Assembly (NCBI GenBank): GCA_033977485.1
Contig: CM066994.1
Span: 48,571,155-48,635,154 of the forward strand
DNA from: Hydrangea macrophylla
Lineage: Eukaryota > Streptophyta > Magnoliopsida > Cornales > Hydrangeaceae
Direction of reading: 5' to 3'
DNA length: 64,000 bases
Part shown: one piece after another, positions 41,439 to 54,448 of the stretch
Layout of the letters: each line of letters begins with the position of its first letter
How positions within the stretch are numbered: the first letter of the stretch is position 1
Notes under the pieces: generated by a model
Told to the model about the DNA's origin: nothing
Seen by the model: only the letters and a program-made list of their open reading frames with translations
Databases searched by the model: none
Position numbers and translations under genes: made by a program

Positions 41439-42537
41439 AGTCAATATTTCATATTAATTGAGTATCAGATAATTAATAAAACTTCAGGGGTATATACGTC
41501 CGAAATAACACAAAAAAAATTGGGAGAAAGATCAATTTCTAAATCTACTATCAATACATGTATCGATTTTGAAACAGCCAATATAAAGAGGATGAAACCT
41601 CATATAGTGGCCAAATGGAGGACTAATTCTAATATTTCTATTTTTTTAACTTAAAATGACAAATACACCTCATTTCAATCTGAACGAGATGGAAGTTAAA
41701 GAGTCAACCTATAAACCATAGGGAATAAAGTGAAAATAAAAATAACTAAATGGGATAAAAATGTATTTAATCTGTTAATTTTGACAAAAACTTTCATTTG
41801 AGTTACAACCATAAGGTTAAGTATCAACTTTTGAACTATAGGAGGCAAAGTGAAAATGGATATAATATTTAACCATTTTTTTTTCTTTTTTCTCTGACGG
41901 GTATCCTTAAGTGTGTAAGTGATTTTTTTGAAGCAATTTATAGAAATTTAGGCACAAAACCTGCAAAGCAGTTGCCAAGAGTTTAAAGTCCAATTTGGTT
42001 CTTAATCTATTAAAAAGTCCCTAAAATAAAAATTTATAATATTCACGTACGGTCTACTAAAATTTTACTTAATATTCATATGCTCTAGTGAAATTTCGCT
42101 CTATATATACATGCATACTACTATTATAAAGGGAAAGGGAAGGGTACCAACTACACTTTACCTACACCCGATATTTGTAATTAAAATAAGTAAGTTTTAC
42201 TAAGAAAATACATATAAAAGGGTACTTATTTGTCATTAAAATTATCAAAATAAAACCAATTGCCAAAAAAAAAAAACTACCCGGGTTTCAATCTTCTTCC
42301 TTTTTTTCTCTCCACTCACAGAGTGAGTAGACCCCTACTAGTATATATATATATATACTGAGATACTCTAAAGTGAATCGGGTCAGGTGAACTTATCCAG
42401 TGAACCTGACTTTTATCCCTAAGAAAACTCGCGGGTCAACGGGGCACGCGGGTTGGCGGGACAGCCCGCGGGTACTTTTAGGCTTAAAATCAATGGGTAA
42501 GTTCACTCGACCCTGTTCACTTAAGAGCTTGTCCGTT
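41439..42537. other. Intergenic AT-rich DNA, no gene seen
   Basis: No exon or RNA gene supported. A TA microsatellite lies near 42342-42357. Confidence 0.45.
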
Positions 42538-45500
42538 GTAGACACCCCAATTTTGGCCGACTGTCGAATTCACGAGATGATTACCTCTAAAACCGATGAC
42601 GACAATGTCCAACGGAATTCGAGGATCTTCGAAGCATTCAGGTTCTTCGGAAAGCTTCTCAATCGCAAAAATGATAAATTTTGAGAAAGAAAAAGAAAGG
42701 AAAAGGAATTTTGGGTGTGAAAATACGCATGGCAGAAAATAAATTTGGTTACATATTCGTATATGTGTGTTTCATTAAGAGAAAATAAATTTTGTTCTTA
42801 AAATTAAGGAAAGGAAAAGTAAAAAAAGGAATTTTGATTTAGAAAAAAAAAAGAAAGAAAAGAATTTCAAAAAGAAAAAGAAAAAAGAATATATATATAT
42901 ATATAATAACTGCAAGCCGGCACGCAGCGGTCGCGGTGGTACTTGCTAAGTGCCGCGTCGGCAGTCAGTGAGTGTCGGACCAACACTCAGTGAGTGCCAG
43001 TGCCACAGCCAATTTGCTGAGTGCTGCCCGCTGTAATAGTTTATTTTTTAAGCACGTATTGAACACCCAAGATCACACTTCACATGCAAGATTACTTTTG
43101 AAATTATTGATTTGACTTCTCCCAATGGGTCTATATAAAGAGGTGTATGTCTCCATTGAGGGGGGGGGGGTCTTTTGATTGAACAATTTTGGGAGAATTA
43201 AGAGTGAATTTTGTGAGAATTGGGAGAAGAAACCATGGAAGTTTGAGAAGCTTTGAAGAAGAACTTAAAGATAGTTGAAGATCTTCAGCAAGAAGATCTT
43301 CATCAAAAATCTATAAAATATGAGGATATTTAGAGGTAATCATCTAATCTCAATTAGCTTTTAGTCTAAATTCAATCATAATTCATAGAATTCTAGGATC
43401 TTTTACACAATTTTCAAAAAGTCTATTCCCACCTCATTTCATTACACACCACTTGAATTGTGATTGAATTCTGATTCATAGTTGATTGATTTGGATCTTA
43501 ATAACCTTAGATTTAATGTAAAATGAGTTTTTTAAAGGAAATTTGATTTGGATCATCAATTAGGTTTGTCACACCTGTCCCGGAGTTTCATTCAATTTAT
43601 TTCAACATAATTGAAATCATGTGAATTATTAATGTTTATTAATAATTGAGATGAGTGGTTGACTGTGGTCAACGTGGAGTGTCTAGTGGGGACACGGTGA
43701 TTCAATACTCGCAGAGCTTTTCCTGTGACTAAATGACATTTATGTGAATTAAATATTATTTGATTTTACTTGATTTCCATTAATAGTAATTATACCTGTG
43801 TAGTATAGTTTCTGATAGTTTTATCTAGTTTTATATCATTTTGAACACTGTGGTGAGAACGTGAGTGATACGTTGTTTAAGAGGTAGGTTGTGTAAAGAT
43901 TTCACAAAATTTAGTTTTCGGATGTAATTTTGACCCCAAACGAGACTTAGTCAAAAACTTTTGTAATTCATAATTTTCACTCGTGAAGGCATAAATTGGA
44001 TGTGTGCGACGTCTTGGGAGTTAATTAGAAGTTTGAGAAACTCACGGGGTGGTAAACGCTTTTTCTAAGAAGTTTGCCCATAATAGGTGAGGGTGAGTTT
44101 GCATTAGTTGCAAAACTCATATAATATCTTGAGAGAGGAGAGAGAAAAGGAGATTTATTGCCACGGCTTTGCGACGACGATCGGCGACCTTTCGTCCGTC
44201 TGATTTTCACCAAAACTCATACTTGAACTCCCAAAGATAAGGGCTACATTTTGATAGTCTTTAGGTTGCATTTGGCTAAGTTTTTATAAATTTCTTAATC
44301 TAGGAATTTAGGAAAAAATGCATGTATACTTGTAGGTTTTGCGTAGGATCGGAGATCTAGCGTTTAATCGGGCTTCTAGTCGTTCCCTCAAAGTTATACG
44401 ATGATAGCTCAAGGTATGAATTTCTAGCCTATGTTAGACAGGGGAAGTTCATGTTTTAATTTTTTACAACGGAATTGTGATCCGGGCAAAATCCATGTGT
44501 TAATCTTAGGCATGTTAATTATGCACGCGCTTAAATGTGGAATGCATGTCTAATTTCTATGCAAGCACGTTGAGTTGTTTATGTAGGTCAAAGGGGAGGA
44601 CATATACAATTTCATACCGGAGTAAGCTTCTCAATGTTTGAGAATTTAGTAGCGACGACTACTGTGCATGGTTTAAGACCTGGACTTGCCATGGCACTTG
44701 GGGATGCAACGGTTGTAGGCTTGGACTAGCTGTGGACATCGCAGTTTAAGGCTTGGACTTGCCGCTATCGGATAAATGTGTATTTTTCTCCCTAGAGACT
44801 ATTTGATGTGATTTATGAGATTAAAGCATGATTTATCATATATGCATATGTTAAAAATTGTGCACTCAGCATTTGAGCAGTGGAGATTTACTCCATTGCA
44901 GGTAAAAGAAAGAAAGGGAAAAAGAAGAGTGAGGCCGTGGAAACGAGGAGGATCACCATTGTATATACTTTTATTTCCGTCCCAAACAATATAATTTGAA
45001 TAGTTTGGGTTATGTACTTAACTTAGAACTTGGAATGGATTAGTAAGGATGTAATATGTAACAAAACTCTTTTTAGTTATGTTGTAATGAATCCGAACTC
45101 AAGGCTTCGTGTTTTGAATACTTAACATGAACTCGGATTTTGGAGAAATGAAATCGAGTTTTTATGTTTTAACCCAAGAAAGCCTTAGTTGTTCCGTTAT
45201 TATTTCTTTTCGTGGATTACCCTGTCTTAATGATGTTCTTTAGACTCTATTATAGCTTGTGAAGTTGGATTATTTTAAACGTGTTTTGTGGAATGATATA
45301 GTGAAGGTTGTTTGACGCTTTAGGCAAAATTTTGCAGCTTTGTGCAGGATGCTGCTAAAGGGTCATTCAACCGGTCGAATGGGGTCGTTCGACCAGTCGA
45401 AATACCCCTTGCAAGAAATCGTTTTCCATATCTTCCAGAGATATTTTAAATGTTTTGATCTGTTCTTAGGGTACCTTTGGGACCTCTTTCGACATATATT

Positions 45501-45661
45501 CATCCAATTTGAAATATAATAACATTTTCAATTTTATACGGATTTTACAACTCGGAGGGTAATATTTTCTAAAGTTTTATATACTCAAGGTTATTTTAAG
45601 TTCTTTTCCACTACATATTTTGTTTAATGAATTGGATGAGCCTTAGTGGCGTGTCACATGT
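42538..45661 (+). repeat. LTR-type retroelement remnant(s)
   Basis: TGTAGACACCCCAATTTTGG at 42538 looks like the start of a plant gypsy LTR, followed by a TATA-like CTATATAAAG (43131). Further on, TGTCACACCTGTCCCGG at 43567, CAGTGGAGATTTACTCCATT (44878-44897) and GGCGTGTCACA near 45658 are also LTR-style text. No coding region is left and the partner copy is outside the window, so borders and number of elements are unsure. Confidence 0.45.
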
Positions 45662-47617
45662 TGTCACGCCCCGACGTAGCATAAATATGGAAAGCATTTC
45701 ATTTTCTTTATGGATCCGTAGGTCGCGACAGTTTGAAGGATCGATTCCGTCCCAAACGTCGAACAAAAAAAAAACATAATCAGAGTAGGGCAATCAAAGC
45801 TTACAAATATTTTTCTAACTTATTACAAATTACAGCACGGGGTCTCTAAAGGCACAAACCGCCTTAAATCAAAATAATAACTTAATATCTATTACAGTCG
45901 TCCTTATTACAAAACAGTTTATAACTTAAAAACATGGAGTATAGATAACAGTCTTTCTTCCAAGCAGTCGTTCTCAAATAGCATAATCATAATGTTCAGC
46001 CTGATCATAACCTGAAAAACCTGAACACGAATGTCCAGGACGCATCAACGTCGTCAGCTTCAAGAAGCTGGTGAGTATTAAAAACATAACTTTGAATGTA
46101 ACGCATACTCATTTACCATTTTTTTTTTCCAATTCTCATTTTAATTCAACAAGTTTATATTAAAGCAAGGAGTTCGTTTTAGGAAACAAGTACAATATTA
46201 TTTAAAAGATATGATTCACATATATGTGACTGTGCATGAGAACAATGCACCATCTCATCTTACCGACTCTTTTCTCTCGACAAAACCCAACAACCCACTA
46301 TCACACATTAGTATCTTTGAAATACTCCGATAGCCACACTTTAGCACAGGGGTGCCAGGGAATGTCCAGTTTGCCTCACACTTTGGTCCGGGGTACCAGG
46401 GAGTGTCCAATGCCTCACACTTTAATATCTAATCCACTATGCAAATATCGGAGGAACCCTCACGCAGTATCCAGACTCGGGTATCAGGGAGTGTTCGTAG
46501 GCCACACTTTAGCACTACCATGGATGCCAGAGAATGTCCAAGTTCGGCTTCACACACTTTGACGCTACCATGGTCGTCAGGGAGTGTCTAGTTTTACCAC
46601 CGTCGCATTTCAAAGACACTCTCACCGCAATCTCAATCACAACACACTTTGGTATTCACTTACCAGGGAGTGTCCACAACACAATCTCAACCGCACTCAC
46701 TATGCCATACTGACCATTACTCTTTTCCATACTCACCAACATTTACACTCACCATGCATGTACAACTAACTCCACATGTATGTCATGAAACTTTAAAACA
46801 TGAGGCAAATCACTGAATTATAAAAACAACGTGCGTACGGGGATTGTTAAGTCACAATACAACGTCCAAACATAACCAAATAGGACTCTGTTTTAGTAGA
46901 TTTCCCAAACAGGGCTTTAAAAATTCATAAAACATTACCCAAACAGTTCATTATCATAAAACAAGCAAAAACCAGAAACTGCCCAAAGTCGCGCGCGCGG
47001 GCCGCTCGCGCGACCTGCCTATTTTTCATTTTTATTATATAAAATTTTTCTGTCTAACTGGAAACACACACCTCGCGCGATATGAGCAATTTTTGTTTTA
47101 TTTAAAAAAAACTTTTCTGTCTGCCTGAAAACACGAAGCTCGCGCGCGCGGTCCGCTCGCGCGAGGGGTCGCTTGCGCGGGCCGCTCGCGCGAGTTCATG
47201 CAGTACCTTCGTCTTCTTCGCTGAAACTCCCCTGTTTCAGAAATTAGGGGTCTTTTGACCCATTTTTGAATCTGTAAGTCACCATGCCTTATAATATATG
47301 AATCTCTTTGGTTTTTCACAAGGATTTTGAATCTACGATCAATTTTACATGAATCAATCTATAACTTTAGAATTTTATGAAAGATTACAAGGTGACAAAA
47401 CTCAATTTCTTATATACTTTCTCCTATGAACAAATTAAGCTATAAAACTTTAAACATGGCATATGGGATGTATAATATTTCATTTTTTTCTCTAAAAACG
47501 GATATTGGTTAAGTTTGATTTTTCAAGCCATGGAACTGCAACGTAAATTCATAAATGGTGATTACAAATTAAGCTACACAAAACAGTAAATACAATATAA
47601 ATTACATTCTAGGTGAG
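45662..47617 (-). repeat. 3' LTR of gypsy element, outer part
   Basis: The first 620 bp match 62608-63244. Beyond that it contains degenerate repeats of CAGGGAGTGTCC plus CACACTTT (46330-46690) and GC-rich palindromic clusters (46990-47190, CTCGCGCGAG). The LTR is cut at 47618 by the Sirevirus and resumes at 57410. Confidence 0.75.
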
Positions 47618-48770
47618 TGTTGGCCCAAATGTGGAAACCTTAGAGGGGGGGGTGAATAAGGTTTAGTAAGATTAAAAATTTGTTCAAAATTAAATGCCCA
47701 ATAGAAATATCAAATGCAAAGGAGAGAGAGAAAGAAGAGACACAATGCAAACCGAATTTTTTAGGTGGTTCGGGAAACCGCACACCGCGCCCTACTTCCA
47801 CCCCTCAAGAACACTTTCTTGAGGATTCCACTAGCTTAACCTTCTTGGGGTGAAGATCAAACCCTTACAATCTTCTCAAGGAAGAAAATCCTTCTTCACT
47901 TGATCTAGGGTTACACCAACCCTAATCACAACCTTCCTTTACAAATTGAATTTAGATACAATAAGAAAAACTCTCTCTCAAAGAGTGGATGAATACAAGA
48001 TAAAGCTCACAATAAATGCTCTTCAATGAATACAATTGATAGCTAGAGCAATATTCTTTATGATCTCACCAAACTTAATGCTCAATAGTAAATGAATGGA
48101 TTATATTCAAGTTGGATTCAAAAAGAGAAAGAGAGGGCTTTTAAGAAGTTCAAAATCATGTATTTATAGCTTCTTTAAGATTTCCAACCGTTGGAAGTAG
48201 GTGGGAAATTTAAAGCCTTTATTAAATGCAGTTAACTAGCCGTTACTGTGTTTCTCGAAGTCGTTCAGTCGACTGGATTAGCAGGACAGTCGACTGAAGT
48301 TTCAAAAGGTTCAGAGAATTTTTAACAGGCACAGAGATCAGTCGACTGAGTCGTGGTGGCAGTCGACTGGTTTTGACTAAAAGAACATGCTGTCCAACAC
48401 AGACGACTGTACCGTCGACTGGACCCTTCAGTCGACTGAATCGGGGGATCAGTCGACTGTTTTACTGCATTTTCAAGAGATTTTTTCAGGTTTAAGATTT
48501 GATTTCTTTATGGAATCAATTGAGCCACTAAGGATGATGTTCACAAACAATAAGTGCTTTACAAAGAGTCCTAAAAGATAGTTTGACCCAAGACAATAAC
48601 AAATATCTCTTCAATAGGCCTTAATTCTTTGTTCTGAAAACATCAAGGCTCATAATGAAATCTTGAATTCTTTGATCTTTCTGCATTCTTAATCAATCAA
48701 GTTCATTAGATATGCGACTTAGTTATTTGTTAATCATCAAAACTAAAGGAGTAAAGCCTTGGGGCTAACA
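47618..48770 (-). repeat. 3' LTR of Sirevirus
   Basis: 1153 bp, same as 56252-57404 wherever I compared them. It includes seven GTCGAC palindromes in about 200 bp (48263-48460). Confidence 0.93.
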
Positions 48771-48784
48771 ATCTCCCCCTTTTT
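48771..48784 (-). promoter_or_regulatory. Polypurine tract of Sirevirus
   Basis: On the minus strand AAAAAGGGGGAGAT directly precedes the 3' LTR. Other CCCCCT-type tracts at 49105-49112 and 49145-49150 (plus strand) could be extra copies, as Sireviruses often have several. Confidence 0.8.
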
Positions 48785-48882
48785 GATGATGACAAATTAC
48801 TAGTTGCCTATACAAAGAAATTCTATGTAAGAGAGAAATCAAGAAAAGAAAATTTATTGTTAGCAATTAATTCACTAAACTG

Positions 48883-49095
48883 AACATTCATAACCTTATG
48901 CAATCACAATGCAACATTCATAACCTTATGCAATCACAATGCAACATTCATAACCTTATGCAATCACAATGCAACATTCATAACCTTATGCAATCACAAT
49001 GCAACATTCATAACCTTATGCAATCACAATGCAACATTCATAACCTTATGCAATCACAATGCAACATTCATAACCTTATGCAATCACAATGCAAC
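48883..49095. repeat. Seven tandem 30-bp repeats inside the Sirevirus
   Basis: The unit CATTCATAACCTTATGCAAT plus CACAATGCAA repeats exactly about seven times with no spacer. The Met-Gln-Ser-Gln frame across it is an artefact. It lies between the third ORF and the polypurine tract. Confidence 0.95.
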
Positions 49096-49464
49096 ACCAT
49101 TTTCTCCCCCTTTTGGCATCATTAAAAAAACAAGGAAGCAAAACTCCCCCTAAATTGATGCAAGGGTGGAGGAGACGTGTCGGGAATCATCGGAAAAAAA
49201 TCTATATCATCTCCCCGAGCAAAAAAAAAAACAATAAACATGGATGTTGAGGTAGAATAGAAATAAACATCACATATGGGGAAATGGTTCAAAAGATGAT
49301 AATATACATTTACTTGCAATAAGATTTAAGGAAATAAACAAAATAAATAACCAAGATATCCATATAGCTATCCAACATACACAATGTGAGTTTTGATTTT
49401 AGCCAAAAATGATAACTGTCTATCTATCTGTCAATTTGCCCATCCAATCACCCTACAGAACACA

Positions 49465-50793
49465 CTATCGAGTAATACCAAGTCGAATCTGTATCACGCG
49501 CATCTCCTCACGAACATCATCAAGGGAAGACTGGACAGACGAGAGGCGACGATCGACAAGCTCCTGAGTAGCAGCAGTCGAGGTACGCAAGGTGTCCAGA
49601 GAGCCCCCAATCTCAAGCACATCAGCACGTAAGGACTCTATGGCTCGCTGCTGTGTCTCCATAGTCTGCTGCTGTGCAGATGAGATAGAGCCCTGAAGAG
49701 ACTCAAAGGCCTGAGAGTGAGAAGAGGCGAGAGAGGATATAGAAGAGGAGAGGCTCAACACTTGAGCAGAAATGACAGATAATTGCTCCAAGACATCTGG
49801 AGGTGGTGAGTCAGTATGTGTAGAAGGTGGAGGAGGAGGAGCAGACGAAGAAGATGGAGCATAGGATGAGTGAGGAGGAGGAGGAGTATCAGAAATGTGA
49901 GGAACAGGAGTAGGAGCGACAAGAGGAGCAGGAGTGACTTTGGGAACAAACGTGTTCCCGACAAGTTTGTATCCCATTAGGGATAGAATGGTGGAGGAAT
50001 AGAAATCTGTAGGAGCAGGGTCGTGACGGTCAAGTTCGTCTTCCAGAGGGACTTTGAAATGACGAAAAACAGCCGTCAAGGCAAACCCATAAGGCAAAGA
50101 GCTGGTCTTAGACTTCTTTTGACATTCGCCAATGTGGCGACAGATAAGCCAAGGAAGGTCAAAAGGTTTATTCTCAAGAATACACCAAATTATAAAAACA
50201 TCCAAAAAAGACACTGAATCCCGTCCTCCAGCACGGGGAAGAAGAGTGTAGGTAAGGAGGTGGTGTAGAAGACGGGCTTCGAAAGTTAAAGCAGACGCTT
50301 TAGGCTTTGCGGGATACGACAGCTCATTGTTGCCGGTAATGAGACGGCAAGCAGTGAGAGGGTCGAACCCATGCCCTTGGTTCCATGTATTAGTGTTAAA
50401 TTCTCTAATGTCACCTTGGGGAATATGAAGAATGACGGACACAGAGTCAGGATCAAGACGGATTCGGACACCACGAACAAAAGAGGAGAAGGTGTCCGTG
50501 CGATGTCCGTGAACCATATTACAATAGAATTCTTTAACAAGTGTGGGATAGCAAGGTTGTCTAAGACTAGTAAATAGAGTCCATTTTAATCGTTCCATTA
50601 GAAAACCAAGACGGAGATTTGCAGATTTAGAGAATGGAATGGGGAGAATCTTACCAAACACTACATGACGGTGTGAGAAAGTCTCGTCGAAGCTCTCTTG
50701 TTCCTCTTGAGTAGGGAACCGTTTGGCTTTGGTCGCTGGAGGAGCAGACGAGGAGCCACTGGCTAGTTCCTTGCGCTTGAGCTTGGGAGCCAT
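49465..50793 (-). CDS. Sirevirus third ORF (envelope-position protein, putative plant transposon domain)
   Basis: The ORF can start at 50835, but ATG at 50793 gives MAPKLKRKELASGSS, the usual start for this family, and a 442-residue product. The N-terminal half has LVKEFYCNMV, SFVRGVRIRLDPDSVSVIL and WCILENKPFDLPWLI, as I recall from the putative plant transposon protein family carried by Sireviruses and copied around plant genomes. The middle (about 290-335) is Pro/Ser-rich, and the C-terminal 100 residues form heptads typical of a coiled coil. No convincing signal peptide or membrane helix is seen in the product, so calling it an envelope protein is by position only. It has the same strand as pol. 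Confidence 0.85.
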   Translation of the reverse strand: MAPKLKRKELASGSSSAPPATKAKRFPTQEEQESFDETFSHRHVVFGKILPIPFSKSANLRLGFLMERLKWTLFTSLRQPCYPTLVKEFYCNMVHGHRTDTFSSFVRGVRIRLDPDSVSVILHIPQGDIREFNTNTWNQGHGFDPLTACRLITGNNELSYPAKPKASALTFEARLLHHLLTYTLLPRAGGRDSVSFLDVFIIWCILENKPFDLPWLICRHIGECQKKSKTSSLPYGFALTAVFRHFKVPLEDELDRHDPAPTDFYSSTILSLMGYKLVGNTFVPKVTPAPLVAPTPVPHISDTPPPPHSSYAPSSSSAPPPPPSTHTDSPPPDVLEQLSVISAQVLSLSSSISSLASSHSQAFESLQGSISSAQQQTMETQQRAIESLRADVLEIGGSLDTLRTSTAATQELVDRRLSSVQSSLDDVREEMRVIQIRLGITR

Positions 50794-50935
50794 GATGAAG
50801 GAGTGAGAGAGAGAGAAAAGGATGAGATGATGCAATAGGCTTGGTTTTAAAGAAAAATTGAAGAGAAGGAGGGAAGGAGGAAGAATCGCCAGAGAGAGAG
50901 AGAGAAACAGGAATGAAAGGAAAAGAAATGAACTG

Positions 50936-51300
50936 AATCTATATATAGAGAACGAAGGATCAGTCGACTGATACGGGTAAGCAGTCGACTGCCTCTCAAA
51001 TTAGGGCAAAAAAATTGGGGCTAACAGAGGTTCAGTCGACTTAGCAGTCGACTGAGTTGGGCAGATGTTCAAATATGTAAAAGCAGTCGACTGTTCAGTC
51101 GACGAAAAAGAGATGAGAAAAAGTCAAAGAGGTTCAGTCGACGAAAATGAACAAGCCCAGTCGACTGAGCCTGATATCAGTCGACCTTTAAGTCGACTGA
51201 CTGAGGCAGAAACAAAATGAAGGGGAAGGCAAAAGACATCAGTCGACTGAGTCGAGGGACCAGTCGACTTCACAAGGCAGAAAGGCATAACAAAGAGAGA
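50936..51300. repeat. Cluster of GTCGAC palindromes between pol and third ORF
   Basis: Twelve GTCGAC hexamers, mostly inside AGTCGACTG, in about 310 bp (50961-51270). The leader of the third ORF thus carries the same motif as the LTRs. Confidence 0.95.
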
Positions 51301-51330
51301 AAAACAGCACAGAGGTTAAGTGAGACCAAT

Positions 51331-54300
51331 TTAACATAAATCACACAAACGAGACATGCCTAATTCCCTTCGAATGATACAAAACCGTTCTTCGGGAAGA
51401 GGTTTGGTAAAAATATCGGCCCATTGATGATCGGTGTCGATGAAAACAAAATCGACATCCCCCTTTTGAACATGATCGCGAATGAAATGATGACGGATCT
51501 CAATGTGTTTGGTCCTAGAGTGTTGGATGGGATTTTTGGATAGGCAAATGGCACTAGTATTATCACACTTTATAGGAATATGATTAAAGTAAAGTTCAAA
51601 ATCTTCCAATTGTTGTTTCATATAAAGTGCTTGTGCACAACAACTTCCGGCGGCTATATATTCGGCTTCGGTCGTAGATAGAGCTACCGAATTTTGTTTC
51701 TTACTAGACCATGAAACAAGAGAGTGTCCTAAGAAATGACAAGTGCCACTAGTACTTTTGCGATCAATTTTACAACCGGCAAAATCCGCATCCGAAAAAC
51801 TTGTTAATTCAAAAGAGGTGTTGTTAGGATACCAAAGACCTATGTCTATAGTACCTAGAAGATAACGAAAAATACGTTTAACTGCAATAACATGTGATTC
51901 CTTCGGTGAAGCTTGGAATCTGGCACAAAGGCATACACTAAACATTATATCCGGTCTGCTTGCAGTGAGATACAATAGACTACCAATCATCCCCCTAAAA
52001 AGCTTACAATCTACAGGCTTGCCAGCTTCATCTTTATCAAGTTTCAAAGTAGAACTCATAGGAGTTTGAAAAACTTTACTACCTTCCAATCCAAATTTTT
52101 TTAAAAGATCCTTAATATACTTGGATTGATTTATAAAAATGCCATCCTTGAGTTGTTTTATTTGAAGACCAAGGAAGAAATTAAGCTCCCCCATCAAACT
52201 CATTTCAAATTCACTTTGCATGCAAGATGCAAATTCTTCACACATTTTTTCATTTGTAGCTCCAAAAATAATATCATCCACATAGATTTGAACAAGTAAA
52301 ATATCTTTATTTGAGGTTTTAATGAAAAGAGTAGTATCAATTTTTCCTCGTCTAAAACCAAGATCAATAAGATATTTGCTTAATCTATCATACCAAGCAC
52401 GTGGAGCTTGTTTTAAACCATACAAGGCTTTTGTTAGTTTAAAAACATAATCGGGATGATGTGGATCTTCAAAACCGGGGGGTTGTTTGACATAAACTTC
52501 CTCGGAAATAAAACCATTTAGAAAGGCACTTTTCACGTCCATTTGAAAAAGTTTGAACTTTTTATGGCAAGCAAAAGCAAGAAGCATCCTAATAGCTTCT
52601 AGTCTAGCTACGGGAGCATAGGTCTCCTCGTAGTCTATACCTTCTTCTTGATTGTAGCCTTGGGCGACTAATCTAGCCTTGTTTCTCATGACAATGCCGG
52701 ATTCATCCATTTTATTTCGAAAAACCCATTTTGTTCCAATTATAGTATGATCATTAGGTTTAGGAACAAGAGTCCAAACTTTATTTCTCTCAAATTGATT
52801 AAGCTCTTCTTGCATAGCTAAGATCCAATGTTCATCGTTCTCGGCTTCATCAAAGTTCTTAGGTTCAATTTGAGATAGAAATGCTAAGTTATTACAAATA
52901 TTTTTAAGAGATGATCTAGTAGCAACACCTTGACTAGGATCTCCAAGGATTTGATCGATAGGATGATTAGGCACATTTTTCCATTCAAAAGGAAGATCAC
53001 TTCTTGTTTCCACTCTAGGTGGTTCAATAGAATGTGGCAATTCTTCCTTAGAGATTTCAAGAGGTAGAGAGTTTGAAGCATCGTTTTCAACATTATTTGA
53101 AATATCCTTTGAAGTATCAATTTCATCATCCAAAGTTTTCTTAAAAGGATTTGCTTCATCAAAGACAACATGCATTGATTCTTCTACAACCAATGTCCTT
53201 TTATTAAAAACTCTATAGGCTTTGCTAATTTGAGAATATCCAAGAAAAATGCCTTCATCCGATTTAGCATCAAATTTTCCTAGATTATCCTTAGTATTCA
53301 AGATAAAGCACTTACATCCAAAAACTTTGAAATAACTTATGTTTGGTTTTCTTCCTTTCCAAAGCTCATATGGGGTCTTATTGAGCTTGTTTCTAATGAC
53401 CACACGATTAATAACATAGCATGAAGTGCTAGTGGCCTCGGCCCAAAAATACTTTGGTAAAGAGAATTCGTTTAACATGGTTCTTGCCATTTCTTGAAGA
53501 GATCTATTTTTCCTCTCAACAACCCCATTTTGTTGAGGAGTTCTTGGTGCCGAAAAAATGTGACTAAAACCATTTTCTTCACAAAACGAGGTAATCTCAT
53601 TATTGTCAAATTCTCGGCCTCTATCACTTCTTATGTTGTTAATCGCATAACCTTTTTCATTTTGAACTCGTTTACAAAAGTTAACGAAAATGGAATAAGC
53701 TTCATCCTTATGTGCAAGAAAGAACACCCAAGAGAATCTAGAGAAATCATCAACAATGACAAAGGCATAGATTTTGCCACTCATGCTAGCAACTCTATTT
53801 GGACCAAATAAGTCCATGTGAAGTAATTCAAGAGGTCTACAAGTAGATATTTCCTTTTTCTTTTTAAAAGATGTCTTGATTTGCTTTCCGAGTTGACAAG
53901 CATCGCAAATTTTATCTTTAATAAATTTTGTTTTTGGCAAACCTTTAACTAAATCATTTTTAGATAAATTTGAAAGTAAATCAATGCTAGCATGACCCAA
54001 TCTTCTATGCCAAAGCCAACTTGTTTCATTCAAGGCGGCAAAACACTTAACATCTTGAGATGATATATCATCAAAATCAATTGTATACACATTATCTTCT
54101 CTATAGGCAATAAACAGGATTTTATCACTACGAGCATATTTAATCATGCAATAGTTAGATTCAAACACAACTTGAAAACCTTTATCACAAAGTTGACTAA
54201 TGCTAAGCAAGTTATGTTTAAGACCTTCAACTAGAAGTACATTTTCAATAGTTAAGGAGGAATTCTTACCAATATTACCTATACCGATGATTTTTCCTTT

Positions 54301-54435
54301 AGAGTTGTCTCCGAATGTGACATTTCCTCCATCCTTTGGAGAAAGAGATGAGAACTTGGACTTGTCTCCGGTCATATGTCTTGAGCACCCGCTATCCAAG
54401 AACCATCTATCCTTGCTAGAAGATTTAAGGCAAAC
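51331..54435 (-). CDS. Sirevirus pol (protease, integrase, RT, RNase H)
   Basis: The open frame starts after TAG 54438-54436 and runs to 51331, about 1034 residues. No AUG lies before the protease, which reads [14 protein letters not shown]. Then come the HHCC zinc module ([19 protein letters not shown]), integrase core ([30 protein letters not shown]), RT ([34 protein letters not shown]) and RNase H ([34 protein letters not shown]). All catalytic blocks are intact. It is offset by one base from gag. Confidence 0.93.
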   Translation of the reverse strand, partial: VCLKSSSKDRWFLDSGCSRHMTGDKSKFSSLSPKDGGNVTFGDNSKGKIIGIGNIGKNSSLTIENVLLVEGLKHNLLSISQLCDKGFQVVFESNYCMIKYARSDKILFIAYREDNVYTIDFDDISSQDVKCFAALNETSWLWHRRLGHASIDLLSNLSKNDLVKGLPKTKFIKDKICDACQLGKQIKTSFKKKKEISTCRPLELLHMDLFGPNRVASMSGKIYAFVIVDDFSRFSWVFFLAHKDEAYSIFVNFCKRVQNEKGYAINNIRSDRGREFDNNEITSFCEENGFSHIFSAPRTPQQNGVVERKNRSLQEMARTMLNEFSLPKYFWAEATSTSCYVINRVVIRNKLNKTPYELWKGRKPNISYFKVFGCKCFILNTKDNLGKFDAKSDEGIFLGYSQISKAYRVFNKRTLVVEESMHVVFDEANPFKKTLDDEIDTSKDISNNVENDASNSLPLEISKEELPHSIEPPRVETRSDLPFEWKNVPNHPIDQILGDPSQGVATRSSLKNICNNLAFLSQIEPKNFDEAENDEHWILAMQEELNQFERNKVWTLVPKPNDHTIIGTKWVFRNKMDESGIVMRNKARLVAQGYNQEEGIDYEETYAPVARLEAIRMLLAFACHKKFKLFQMDVKSAFLNGFISEEVYVKQPPGFEDPHHPDYVFKLTKALYGLKQAPRAWYDRLSKYLIDLGFRRGKIDTTLFIKTSNKDILLVQIYVDDIIFGATNEKMCEEFASCMQSEFEMSLMGELNFFLGLQIKQLKDGIFINQSKYIKDLLKKFGLEGSKVFQTPMSSTLKLDKDEAGKPVDCKLFRGMIGSLLYLTASRPDIMFSVCLCARFQASPKESHVIAVKRIFRYLLGTIDIGLWYPNNTSFELTSFSDADFAGCKIDRKSTSGTCHFLGHSLVSWSSKKQNSVALSTTEAEYIAAGSCCAQALYMKQQLEDFELYFNHIPIKCDNTSAICLSKNPIQHSRTKHIEIRHHFIRDHVQKGDVDFVFIDTDHQWADIFTKPLPEERFCIIRRELGMSRLCDLC

Positions 54436-54448
54436 CTACAAAACAAAC

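Noticed and set aside
48883..49095. CRISPR-like array
   Set aside because: The 30-bp units abut without unique spacers and lie in a plant retrotransposon.
48898..49125. Repetitive peptide gene (Met-Gln-Ser-Gln-Cys repeats)
   Set aside because: It is only the translation of the 30-bp tandem repeat on the strand opposite to the element's genes.
49465..50835. True retroviral envelope gene
   Set aside because: The position fits, but no clear signal peptide or transmembrane helix is present in the likely product; I keep it as an ORF of unknown function.
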